From Epiperipatus broadwayi (Eukaryota; Onychophora; Udeonychophora; Euonychophora; Peripatidae), in the NCBI GenBank assembly GCA_028023455.1, contig JAQFVV010006272.1:893501-957500 (forward strand): 64,000 nucleotides of DNA, read 5' to 3'. Shown piece by piece: positions 1-10,924 of this stretch. Both the position numbers and the translations under genes were made by a program. Position 1 is the stretch's first letter, and every line of letters starts with the position of its first letter. A model generated the notes under the pieces. The model had not been told where the DNA came from and did not search any database. It saw only the letters and a list, made by a program, of their open reading frames with translations.

Positions 1-1383
1 TATCAAAACTTGCTTAATTTTTTTAAAAGTTAATTATTTAAAAGCTACAGTTATTTTGCAATAAATTTTTTGATAAGAGAAAGTTTTAACATAATTTAAA
101 TAATTTATCAGTTTCTCTTAAATTTAATTATTTTTTTATAAACCTATTATATTATTTAATATTAATTTACAATATAGTGTTTAACAATTGTTACAACTCT
201 GAACCAACCCACAAACATGTGGAAGACCCCTTGACTAATGGTGAAGTGAATAAGACATTATGGTAAAAGTCCTCATATAAAGTGTGAACTATTCTTCTGA
301 CTGAAAAGTGAAATCAGACATCCTCTGAAAAGAGAGAAAAAAAATTAAATTTAGTTTAAAACTTGAAAACAATACACTCAGATTGCTGCCTTTACAATAT
401 AAACTTTTCTAAAACTGAAGGTCTTTCTAACATAATAAGCACAACTCATCTTGTCCTATTTATTTACAGTTTGTTAGGTACATCATAAAAAATGAATGGA
501 GATAAGTTGGACACATCAAAAAATAAAATGTCACAAAACATTTAAAACAAAAATCTCAAGGTAAAATAAAAACAAAGTAACTTGGCAATCATAGGAATGC
601 AACAATATTTTCATTATCCATGATAAGGCCTACATTATTTTATAATTATATTTTAATTTTATTGTGAATGCATTGACACTTATCTGTCCAGATTAACTGA
701 AATTTTTACTCTCCATCTAAAAATAAAAGATGATCCACTACCAACCAATAATTAAATGATTAATAGAATGATTACTTTAAAATAATTTCAGACATATTTA
801 CAAATTCTCAGTTACCTACAAAATATTCCATCTAAATTTGAATTCTAAGTCATGATTGATGGATGCATAACCCCTACATCAAGAGGATTTTCCAAAAGAA
901 TGATGATATCTATATTTAGAATGGGGAAATAAAATATCAAACCCAGTGAACAAAATTAAAAGACTTTCTAAAGACAGATGACAGTAAAAAAATTGAATTT
1001 TTATCCACCAATAAAATAAAAGAAATATTTTAAATGATAACAAATAAAAGCATTTTAAAAGCAAAAGGATTTTAAAATTTGCAAGTATTCTCCTTTCTGT
1101 TTTGAAGCTGGAAGAGAAACATTATTTTGTAAAACGGTAGAAACAACTGTTAGTGAATTGCAATAAATTATATATATATATATATAATGATAAAACATGT
1201 TGAAGATGGAAAAAAATCTCCATAATAACATTGGTGAATACTTTTTAAAAATATTAATAAACAAAGGCACTCTCCCATCACTAGTAAAGGCTGCATCAAA
1301 TTCAAATGTATTTTAATTTTATGTTTAGTGCATCAATACTATAAAATTAAACTCGGATTAATCTAGGATCTTAATCCTCAGAT
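1..1383. other. A+T-rich DNA without recognisable gene
   Basis: Low-complexity A/T-rich sequence with short poly-A and TA runs, including a small (TA)n near 1170-1187. The short open frames are rich in Phe, Ile, Tyr and Lys, as expected by chance at this base composition, and contain no family motif. It could be upstream or first-intron DNA of the receptor gene. Confidence 0.6.
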
Positions 1384-1453
1384 AAGAGTACGGGAAGCGA
1401 ACCCGGGCTGGATGCCTGGAAGGCAGCTACACTAACCATTAAGCCACCAATGC
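1384..1453 (-). repeat. Degenerate tRNA-Gly-like sequence (SINE head or tRNA pseudogene)
   Basis: On the minus strand it begins GCATTGGTGGCTTAATGG (A-box-like), has the anticodon loop CTTCCAG and a T-arm CCCGGGTTCGCTTCCCG (B-box-like). The 3' acceptor strand does not pair with the 5' strand, so it cannot be a working tRNA. It shares the unusual TTCGCTT T-loop and a downstream CTTGAC-like flank with the copy at 2578-2649, which suggests a dispersed tRNA-derived repeat. Confidence 0.6.
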
Positions 1454-2577
1454 TTGACATTTGTATCATGTTCTACCAAGATTTTATCAAATCATAAACT
1501 AGGCAATCAGTTGCATTTTCATTACCCTCATTTAGAGTGTGCTATTATAAAATAGGAAAACCAATGGATAATAGATTATTTTAAAACAATGTCTGTCAAT
1601 CCTATAATCGAAGTAATTGGTTTCTAATAAATAATTTATTTTTTCCCAAGTAGCTTTTTATATTGCTTTTAATTAAAATAAAAGTTCATATTTTCAAAAA
1701 CATTCTTATTCTTAAGTTTTAAAGAGTTCACGCAGTAAGCTTCCAATATCATAATATTTTAAATAGGACTATGTATGTAACAACATACATTTAAAATAGT
1801 ATGTGTTTATATTAGCAATTTTATCTTTAAAAAATTAAAAACAATATATCGAAATAAATTAACAAATGAAATAAATCCAATTATTTAATCTAATTATTTT
1901 TTTTAATAATAATAATAAAAAGATGGATACGCATTTAGAAAGATAAGGTCTGTCAATATAGATGAAAGTAAACAAACATTTTATTAATTGGATTATTTTA
2001 CAAGTTTTTAATATTAACGAAGAATGTTAAACAAATAGTAATGAATAAAATCACAATTTCGCTTTTTCTCAAAAATTTATTAATATTTTAATGTTGATTT
2101 AACAATACGTTGTTGTTATTATTACTTATTTTTAAATTGCTAGTTGTATTTGATATTTTGTCATATTTATCTAATTGCTTGTATAAATGCGGCTGTTTTA
2201 TTATTTAAAACTAAAGATCGCTGAATTATTCTTTATGTATAATCATATGCACATATGCAATAAATACCATAAATAAAATGTATATGAAAATGTGTATATG
2301 TGAAGAATGAAAGTTACCAGATCTTATACTGATGAATCAGTCGGAAACCACTCACCCATCAGGCATTTTTAAAGATAGAAACAAATCTGTCACTTGAAAT
2401 GCGTGAGGTTCTAAAAAAAATCTTTATTTAAATAATGCATATATATATTTATAGGGTTTTGAGAGTTGTTTTTAAAAATACTTATTAATGAATGTTTTGA
2501 AAAATACATAAAGACAAATAGTTTGATCATTAATAGAGTTATCTTAATATTCAATCATTTTTTTATGCAATGTCAAA

Positions 2578-2649
2578 TGCGTTGACCGGGAAGCGAACCC
2601 GGGCCAGCCGTTTGGAAGGCAGCTATGCTAACCACTAGGCCACCAACGC
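2578..2649 (-). tRNA. tRNA-Gly(UCC)-like cloverleaf; gene or SINE head
   Basis: The 72 nt fold as a cloverleaf on the minus strand. Acceptor GCGTTGG pairs with TCAACGC (one G-U), the T-stem CCGGG/CCCGG is perfect, the anticodon loop CTTCCAA gives UCC (Gly), and an A follows as discriminator. Against a functional gene: the last anticodon-stem pair is C-A, and position 58 of the T-loop is C (TTCGCTT) where A is almost invariant. The relative at 1384-1453 has the same C. Either a slightly diverged tRNA-Gly gene or the tRNA head of a repeat family; I lean to the repeat. Confidence 0.45.
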
Positions 2650-2781
2650 TTGACTAACAACAACAACAAAAATCTAGTCACTTACGTAAAAAATAGAATG
2701 GTATTAACTAAAAGTGTGGTTATGTGAATAAAATATATAAATGCGAAAGTTTTGATTAAATATCAATGTGACAAGTTTTTT

Positions 2782-2885
2782 TTTTTTTAAGTGTCATAGC
2801 ATCGGCACGGACGCGAACCCGCAACCCGGGCAACTGCCTGCAAGTGCAAAGCAGTCGCGCTGACCTCTCGACCACCAATGCAAGA
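2782..2885 (-). mobile_element. tRNA-derived SINE with 18-bp target-site duplication
   Basis: On the minus strand a tRNA-like head starts GCATTGGTGGTCGAGAGG (A box TGGTCGAGAGG). It has a loop TTTGCAC (Ala-like UGC), a GGGTTCGCGTCC B box and a 3' acceptor CCGATGC that pairs with GCATTGG. A short tail GATGCTATGACAC runs into poly-A, seen as poly-T on the + strand. The same 18 bases, CAATGTGACAAGTTTTTT, flank it at 2764-2781 and 2886-2903, as expected for LINE-mediated insertion. A 5'-truncated relative with the same tail lies at 31496-31560. About 100 bp, non-coding, presumably transcribed by RNA polymerase III when intact. Confidence 0.82.
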
Positions 2886-2903
2886 CAATGTGACAAGTTT
2901 TTT

Positions 2904-3780
2904 AACAAGAAAAAAAGAGATTTCAGCAATAAAATATTGCGTCAGGAATATCATTTATCATGATAGATGCAACAAAATATTAGATCAAGAAATAATGCAA
3001 TTGTGAAAAAATGATGAATATAGGACTGATTTCAGAACCAAAGAAAGCATGATGTGAAAAAACAACTTCTCTTTATATATATAAATCAGGTTATTATGCT
3101 CACTCTTTAGTTTTAATCAAAAAGATAACCATAATGACAGTTGTATATATATAAAGATTTAATAACCTGGTTTATGAGATTATTACTACTAAGCCAATCA
3201 TATCTTAGTCTTGAGCTTAAAGTGGAAAGTACTTTAAATTACCCTCACGTGTATTTAGTATATCTGTAGTACTGTTGTGCAATATGTGTATGTGAATAGA
3301 ATATTTTTGAAAAATCTACTTATTATCTGATTAAAATAAATAAAAATAATTCAGTGATAAATAAATTAGTTTTTTTTTTCTTTTGCATTGTTTTTCCTGC
3401 ATTTGCACTATTGCACATCTTTCTCTTTGTTTATAGCCATTGCTATTTGGGCAAGAAGTCATGCAGCTGAATAAGATGCTTTTGCTTAAATAGTCATTGA
3501 ATTAAAAATAACTTTTATTCATTTAAATAATAAACAAATCTTTCAATATGTTTGAAATATTGATTTTATCTCTTATGACAATATTAAATATTAATGCTAA
3601 CAGTAACAAAACAAAATCGTAAACTAATGACCTTTTATAATTAGTATAATTAATTCATCAGTCATAAAATAAAACAAACAAACAATAGTTTCTATGGATA
3701 CATCGTTTTTAGAAAGATTTGTAATGTACTTTTATAGGGATTCAACTGTTAAATATATATATATAAATCAGATTACAAGA
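2904..3780. other. A+T-rich DNA, no gene seen
   Basis: No coding region is recognised. A short imperfect inverted repeat, AATCAGGTTATTA near 3085 and TAATAACCTGGTT near 3160, is the only structure noted. Confidence 0.5.
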
Positions 3781-4164
3781 TGAAACTTTATGATGTCTCT
3801 TTCAAAATAATATCTCTCCACAAACAATTCACATTGGCTTGGGATAGTCTTCATCTTCCATAAATAAAAATCCTTATCTCAGATATTCAATAGAATATTT
3901 TTTCTTCTTCAGTAGAGCACTGATGCTTTGAGTTTTAATAATGATCAATTTATCTCTTTAAAAAACAAGCCTATCAGTCACTGTACCCTGATACCCATGC
4001 ATTTGTAAATCATCAGATGGCTTTAAAGTACTTGCAGCTGCTAACTCAGAACACTGAATTTTAATACTAACTGCAGCTCTCTTAAGAGTTCCAGTTTTCA
4101 ACCACATCCATTTTGGAGCATAAAACAATATCAATAGAAAGTCACTTAAATCAATAAATAATAA
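3781..4164 (-). pseudogene. N-terminal fragment of a hAT transposase (FAM200/ZBED5-like)
   Basis: Read on the minus strand, an open frame from about 4164 to 3958 contains WLKTGTLKR, a motif I associate with the start of FAM200/ZBED5-type hAT transposases. It ends at TAA. After a short broken stretch, 3915-3781 reads KKYSIEYLR, then GFLFMEDEDYPKPM and IVCGEILF, separated by stops. This resembles the first half of the BED zinc finger of these proteins (KY..EYL..GF...PQC.VCGE.L), with the first zinc cysteine lost. The DDE catalytic core and C-terminus are absent nearby on this strand. The family call rests on these motifs alone. Decayed transposon piece, not a host gene. Confidence 0.55.
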
Positions 4165-6629
4165 CTAGACATTTCAAATTAAGCACTCATAAAAAAGGAA
4201 CGATCTATGTTTATTAATATACATTACTCACTTGATGCTCAATCAAATACTAAAATGATGGACTATTTTCAAACTTAGTGACAGTTTTTGGTGGTAGGAA
4301 AGACATAAGCACAATTGCACTATAGGATTATTGGTAGGCAATTCTAGTGACCATTTTTAACTAAGTTCTTCTTGTAAACCAAAACTTTACAATTTTTTTG
4401 TGTGTTTTTATTTCTACTCCTTTTTAGTTGTTTTTCACCATTACCAATATTATTTTTGCATGCCCTCAACCAGTCCACCATGTATCTCCAGTGGTATGCA
4501 TATTAATGTATTCGCAATCTTAGATTTAAATCCCAGTTGCATTATCAGAATTTGTTTCATGTTCCATGTATGATAAGTTTTTTTCTCTTTATGTAACACA
4601 ATTCAGCTATTTTATCTTTATATAATATTTTTGTTGTATCTAAGAAATGAAGTTTAAATTTAGGTTGGATAAAACTTGACATGTTTTAAAGACTTCAATC
4701 AGGTTTAGATTTTTTTCAGATAGCCAGACAATAGACAATTATCTAATTTTGAAATATTAATTAGTAAATAAGTACTTAGCTATTTTTATTAGAAGGTAAA
4801 ATAGAATTGGAATCTACTCAAACTCTCTCCAATGCTAAACTTATCAGGTCTGGTAATACGTTTACTTTTATGAATTGCAATTGAAGAGACTTTTGTCATG
4901 CAGTGAGTTATTTAAAACTATATATATATAAGTATTCAATAGAATATCAAATTATATTCCACCAGATTGTGCAGACAGTTAATAGTTAATATGGTATTAA
5001 AATTTAAAACTGCTAAATTAGTGGCTTTGTTAGTTTCTTTTCTAATAATTATTAAAAAAATTTCACCATGCTAGTAAATATAGCTTGATGGGTATTAATT
5101 TTTTTTTTCGAGTTTTTGTCATCTTGCTAAGAATAACTTGATTCTCATTTGTCAATCAATAATGTGATGATTTTACTTATGAACTTACTGACTGTCTGGA
5201 AAAAAAATCCTCAAGTATACTTGTTACAAAATTTATGATATACATAGAAGGTGCATAAGCTAATCGCTCTTTCCTAATTTCATAATAAATTTATGTACTT
5301 AAATTGAACTATGGCCATACACAGAAGATGCATAATTATGCTAATCACTATTTCTATAATAAATTTATGCAATTAGATTGAACTTGAACTTCTGCCAAAT
5401 GTTTTTTTTTTGTTGCTTTGCTTGATCACACTTTCCAAATAGTTTGGTCTCCACAAATAGCTCATGAACAAATCACTTATCATAGTTGGAAATTCTTTAG
5501 ATTTATAATAATGAAAATATCATAAAATGTTTTAAAAAACAAAACTAAATTATATCTGATGAATTTTTTCATTTGTAGTTTTAATAATTAGTTTAATTAT
5601 TTCTTTTTTGTTTTCTTTTTATGTGTTTTTATTGTAATATCATATTATTCTTAGTCATTTATTTGGTTAATCATTGCATGCATACTCACACATACTCTAT
5701 GTTGGATATCCAAATCCACTTTATTAAGCTATATGCTGTCATGCCACTGAGTTATTTTATTCGCTTTTACGCTTTTTTTTCTGTTCTGTCTTTACCAATT
5801 GGTTTATCTAATATTGTAATTGCTTTTATAACATCGCTTTTCTCGCAAATACTAGTTTGAATTTAACGGAAAAAATTAATAATTTTGAAATTTTTGCTTG
5901 CCACTACTATTATTTTCTCTGATTCAATTCTTTTATTATTATTTCATTATTGTCTTTAAGAAATTTTTCAGGAGTCATCGAATAAAGCTTTTATTTATGA
6001 TTCTGGAAGCAAGAAAACGTACCGGAATTAAATTTTCTGCAACATCACGTAATAATGGATTTTTTTCCACTTAAGGGTATTTTCTTTTCTAAAAATAGAG
6101 AGCAAGAATCAATTAAATATTTACGACATAATTTAGGATTATTAGTTTTTTACTTAATTACCGTGATTAGTTAAGTAATAGTTATCAAAGACTTTAAATT
6201 ATGATTGCATTCTTTTACATAAAAAAGTAATAAAACAACATATCATTATAATATATAATTATTCATTGTGCCATTTGAAACTACATTTATTGTAATATTA
6301 ACATTAATAGAATCTTTGTTAATTAAATAATATAAATTGTCTAGTAAAACATTCTTCAAGTTTATACTTTTATAATTTTAATAATTTTTAAATTCATCTT
6401 TATTTGAAATTCTAAGAATTCAAGCATCAAAAATTAAATTAACAAAAGCTACAGAATTAAATATTATAGATAATAAATAATTTTTGATTTGAGGTTTGAT
6501 TCTAACAATACACTTCCTTTTTTTGTACTTCCATGATTAACTCCCATTTTAAAATATATATTTGATATCTTTTTAACAATATAAAAATTAAATACTGTCT
6601 AAGGCTATAGTAATAATTATAAATAAATT
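4165..6629. other. A+T-rich DNA, no gene or repeat recognised
   Basis: No exon-like open frame with family motifs on either strand. The 79-codon frame at 5621-5860 is hydrophobic and low in complexity and matches nothing I know. Homopolymer T and short TA runs are common. Confidence 0.5.
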
Positions 6630-7082
6630 AGAAATTAATATAACATTACAATACTAGCCAAAAAAAAAAATTTACTAAAATTCTTCCACAACCATGGAAA
6701 TCATGGATTCATCTATTAACAAATAGACCTTTCAATGTGAAATTCAACTAATAATACAACATATATATACAAAACAAAATAGCCTTCCCATCATTCACTT
6801 CAAAAACCAACTTTCTTTAACATCAAAGAATGTCTTCATGAGATTGATAAAAAATTTTGAATCTGAGACCATCAATCTCATGAAGACATTATTTGATGTT
6901 AAAGGAAGTTGTTTTTTGAAGAGAATGATGGGAAGGCTATTTTGTTTTGTATATATATATATGTTGTATGTTTATGTCGAATTTCACTTGGAAAGATCTA
7001 TTGGTTAATAGATGAACATGGTTGCAGAATAATTTTAGTGAAATTTTGTTTTGGCTAGTATTGTAATGTTATATAAATTTCT
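6630..7082. repeat. Large inverted repeat made of Penelope-like 3' sequence
   Basis: The left arm (about 6630-6848) is the reverse complement of the right arm (about 6871-7082), with a 22-nt spacer. Matching landmarks include ATAGCCTTCCCATCATTC against GAATGATGGGAAGGCTAT, and ACATTACAATACTAGCC against GGCTAGTATTGTAATGT. The right arm also resembles 36130-36310, which follows a GIY-YIG endonuclease remnant of a Penelope-like element. The structure therefore looks like two head-to-head or tail-to-tail 3' ends of that element. It could fold into a hairpin of about 210 bp per arm. Confidence 0.7.
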
Positions 7083-10000
7083 ATTTTATCTTAAATATAT
7101 ATATAATCACAGCAAGGGACTAAAAAAAGAAGATAAATATGAGAAAATAATAGTATAATGAAACCATGAACTACATTGTAACAATATACACTATTTCAAC
7201 TATTTTCTTTCTCTATCTATATATAAGAAAACAAAAAAAACACATTAAAACACATAAATATAATAAATTTTACAATATTTTAGCAGTCATTTTCCATCTC
7301 TGAACACTGTACATACTTTTAAAAAATATGTAAATAAATGTTAAATTATGATAACAGCCATTTTTCCATCTTGAAATATTGTACACTATCATATTCATTA
7401 ATGAAAACCTTTTAGTTTATATTGAAAGCAAATATGTTTTATTTTTCATTTATTATCCTTTCAAATTTTGATGTGAATTATTTCAAGTAATAAAATATTT
7501 TTTAAGTATAATACTAAAAGTTTTCTAAAATTTTAAAACATACTTAAAGATAATACAGACTCAAAAAATCAAAATAATTAGAGGTAATAGTTTCTTGATG
7601 ATGAAACTTGTTTATTATATTTCCATAAGAGAAAAGTTATTGAAAAAAAGAAATCACCCAGAGAGTTTTTAATTGGTATGAAAATTAAATATTTCATTAT
7701 TTACTTTAATTAAAAAATAGAAATACTATACAATAAGTTTATTTTTCTACTGAATGAAAAATTATGTAAATGTATCCTTCAATTTATTATTAATAACTAC
7801 ATTATTATTTTTTAAACATTTTTATACTATAATTTTAATTTATATATGCATTCTATACATATAAAAGTGTTTGTGTTATATATGTGGGTGTTGAAAAGTT
7901 CTGTACTCTTACAAATCAATAAACGTTATATTATCTATTATAATCAGAGCAATCAACAAAATGTGAGCTATTGTATACTATATATGATACTTGCAAGGAG
8001 GGCTTAGAACAAAACATAGCTTATATCATGACTCCACTGTACTCAAAATTCATTTAATATCATAAATAAAAGTATTTAATGACTATTCAATTACCACATT
8101 TTGTAATTCAAAGCACTCCTAAACTTTTACATGCAAAATGAGATTATAGTAACTGCAGTTTTTAAAAGTATAATTAATCAATGACATACATAATTTTAAT
8201 ATGATAGTAATTATCTATACTTCTCAATACTGTTGTTACTATAAACTAATATTTAATGGTTAGATATTTACAGATTTTTTATACTGATAGTGGATATGAA
8301 TTTTCAATCTAATTTAACAAATAATTAAATGTAAATGAAAAGATCTTTAATTCTAAGATTTTATAATATTTTTGTTCCACATTTAATTCATGCAAACTTT
8401 ATTTCTCAATTCAAAGCAGAAGCTTTTCAAAAGTGAAAACATTTTCATATCACTGACATCACATTATCTGTACAGTACATATTTATGATGTAGCAACTTC
8501 TAAAAAGCTTTTAGGTTCACCAAAATTTTATTAATCTCAGCCATAAATTTATCATTGTCTTTTTTTTCTTTTAATTTATAAAAAATATATACTGAATATA
8601 AGAGAAATAAAAAATAGTGTCAACAACAAAAAACAAACAGTATAGCAAAAAAACATCACACATGAGTGTGCACACAAGCCACTGCAAGGAATTATAATTT
8701 AAATGTGAGCCCTCCTGGTCATTTTTGATGAAGAGTTTCTTTCAACAATTATATTTTTAAATCTTTAAATTACTTGTAGTTATTTCATAATATTTAAAGA
8801 AAATCTATCATGCAAAAAATTATTGCTTCAGAACTGTGATTTTTCAATAATCAATATTACAAAATAACAATTCAAGAAAAAATGAAACCAGAAAAAAGTG
8901 TTATCAAAATGGAGCTAATTTCAGAATCTAAAAAGCAGATGCATATTATAGGAAAATGAAATGTGTGGATAAGTGAATAGAAGTTTTACTATATATATGA
9001 TTAATTGAAAATATCTGCTTTTTAAACATTATAAAAAGCCATGTTAAAATTAAAGTTTATGAACTAATTTTTTTAAATTTGGACTTTAATTAATGTCTAA
9101 TATTGTAACAACACAATATGTTATTTCTTTAACATATGAAAATTTATTCAGAAATTTTTTTTAAATATCAGACTGTACCTGGCCTATGTAAAGACCATTG
9201 TTTTTTGTAATTGGTTACTTTAACAATTTTTTTTAAGATTTAATGTAAATTAAATAAAAGATTTTATTATTATATAAATAAATATGAGAAATTCACAATT
9301 GGAAAAAAATATTTGGAATAACCCTGCTTGTTTCATACACTTCAGAAATGTACCTGGCAAGATATTAATATAAAATTTAAAATTTTTAATATACCTGTTG
9401 TATTTAATATATGAATTTGATAGTGTTCTGAACAAGTGCAAAAAATTACAGTTTGTTATTGGTGGAATTACTTCTTCCACATAAAATATGCTCCATAATA
9501 AAAATTACAAATTATTAAATATAAAGGTGAAATTATTTCCTTTCCATAAAATGCTCATAATATAAATTATAGTCTTGCTAAATATATTTATTTATTTATA
9601 AAAGTAAGTTTAAATATTTTTTTATTTCTCAGTGTTATGAACAAATAAATATAATAATTTTTTTAAATGATTGTGAATTTGACATATGACAGCTTTACAG
9701 ACAAACATACATTCACATGAAAACATGTAACAACCTATGGACAAACTTTCACCTGGATTTTATATATACTGATTAAATGTTTAGAAATATCTACTGACTA
9801 TTCTTAACAATCAAAAATAATTTGTCAATGCAAAAGAAAAATATTTAAAATTTATTGATTAAATCACAAAATGTAATAAACTTTAGCAATTTTAACCTGT
9901 AGCATTTTTTTAATTATATTTGTTACAATATAAAATGAAATGTGCTTTTGAGTACTATATATCAGTGATATCACAATTGCATTGTCACAAGAAAATGTAT

Positions 10001-10130
10001 TTTTATTAGTATTTCTATATATATCTAATTTTGATTGGTCTGTATTATTATTACTTTCTTCTTTCAATTCTAAAACTATCTACTTAATCTAGAAATTATT
10101 CTAATGATAAGAAAAATCAAAATTATAGAC
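7083..10130. other. A+T-rich DNA, no gene recognised
   Basis: The short frames at 9250-9480 and 9864-10067 (minus strand) have no recognisable motif and low-complexity composition. Nothing else is supported. Confidence 0.5.
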
Positions 10131-10916
10131 TGATTCTGGCCAAACTGTGATTCTCTAGATGATTCAATGTGATTCTTATAGAACCTTTGATATAAAATCA
10201 TGATATAATTTATATTACAACAATGCATTTACATTTTATTTTATAAACTATGCTTTATTCTTTTGTAGTGGCAATTTTATAATGATTGTTTATGTTGTCA
10301 ACTTGGATAGTTTTATTATTGTTTCCTGGAAATATAATGCTTGTTCCAACTTATTGGTTCAATTTTTATTGGACTTTGTCAAACAATCTTGTTATTTTTT
10401 GTACAATACTTGGACTTTTGAATATCAATTTTCAGTTATTTTAATCAAGCAAACAGGTAATTATTTTCAATTTATATTTGGAAAAATAAAGAATTCTTTT
10501 TATAAGTATCTTCATGTAAAAGAAGCTGTTTTTAAGCTAATATCATTTTTTGGGACAATGCACTCTTGTGAATCATATTTAACAATTAATTTTGTAAAAT
10601 CAAAACATCAAGCACCACTATTATATGGACATGTTATAAAACTATTGTGTGCTTTGTTAACAAGTTATAAACCAAATTTTAATGTTTTTGCTAATCAGAT
10701 ACAAGTACATGTGAATAATATAAATAATTTTTGATTAATTTTATTCTTATTAATTTGTTCTCTTAATTTTCTGTAAATTAATAAATCATATTAATATAAA
10801 AAAGTATACATCAAATATTTGCTTCTGTTGAATACTTCAAAAATTTGAATGTGGCTCTTAATTATACCTCAACTTTAACATGTGGCTCTTATAAATATGA
10901 AGTTTGACCTCCCCTG
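10131..10916 (+). mobile_element. Internally deleted hAT transposon with 8-bp TSD
   Basis: The right end reads AGTTTGACCTCCCCTG, a typical hAT terminus (CAGGGG on the complement). The 8-mer TTATAGAC lies immediately outside at 10917-10924 and again at 10123-10130. Just inside the left copy, the sequence TGATTCTGGCCAAACT matches the inverted right end over 8 of its last 9 bases, so the left terminus is decayed at its tip. The element is about 786 bp, far shorter than an autonomous hAT (about 3 kb or more), and keeps the C-terminal part of the transposase (10282-10734). Repeated GTGGCTCTT motifs near 10850-10890 are subterminal. Confidence 0.75.
10282..10734 (+). pseudogene. hAT transposase C-terminal (dimerisation) fragment
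   Basis: A 150-codon open frame. Its last third, with FFGTMHSCES, INFVKSKHQAPLL and LTSYKPNFNVFANQIQ, resembles the conserved C-terminal dimerisation region of GTF2IRD2/FAM200-type hAT transposases (FGS.Y.CE..FS.MN.VKSK.R..L...HL...L..A.T.Y.PNF..LA). The N-terminal two thirds are not recognisable, and the catalytic triad region and BED finger are absent. It lies inside the deleted element 10131-10916. The open frame probably survives by chance in a non-autonomous copy; the upstream ATG is not evidence of expression. Confidence 0.62.
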
Positions 10917-10924
10917 TTATAGAC

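Noticed and set aside
2329-2347. CTGATGA...GAAAC resembling a hammerhead core
   Set aside because: Only eight bases separate the two boxes and they cannot form helix II.
5621-5860. Hydrophobic 79-codon frame as a possible signal-peptide exon of the receptor
   Set aside because: No cleavage-like region joining CSGTDDAK and no donor in the required phase was evident.
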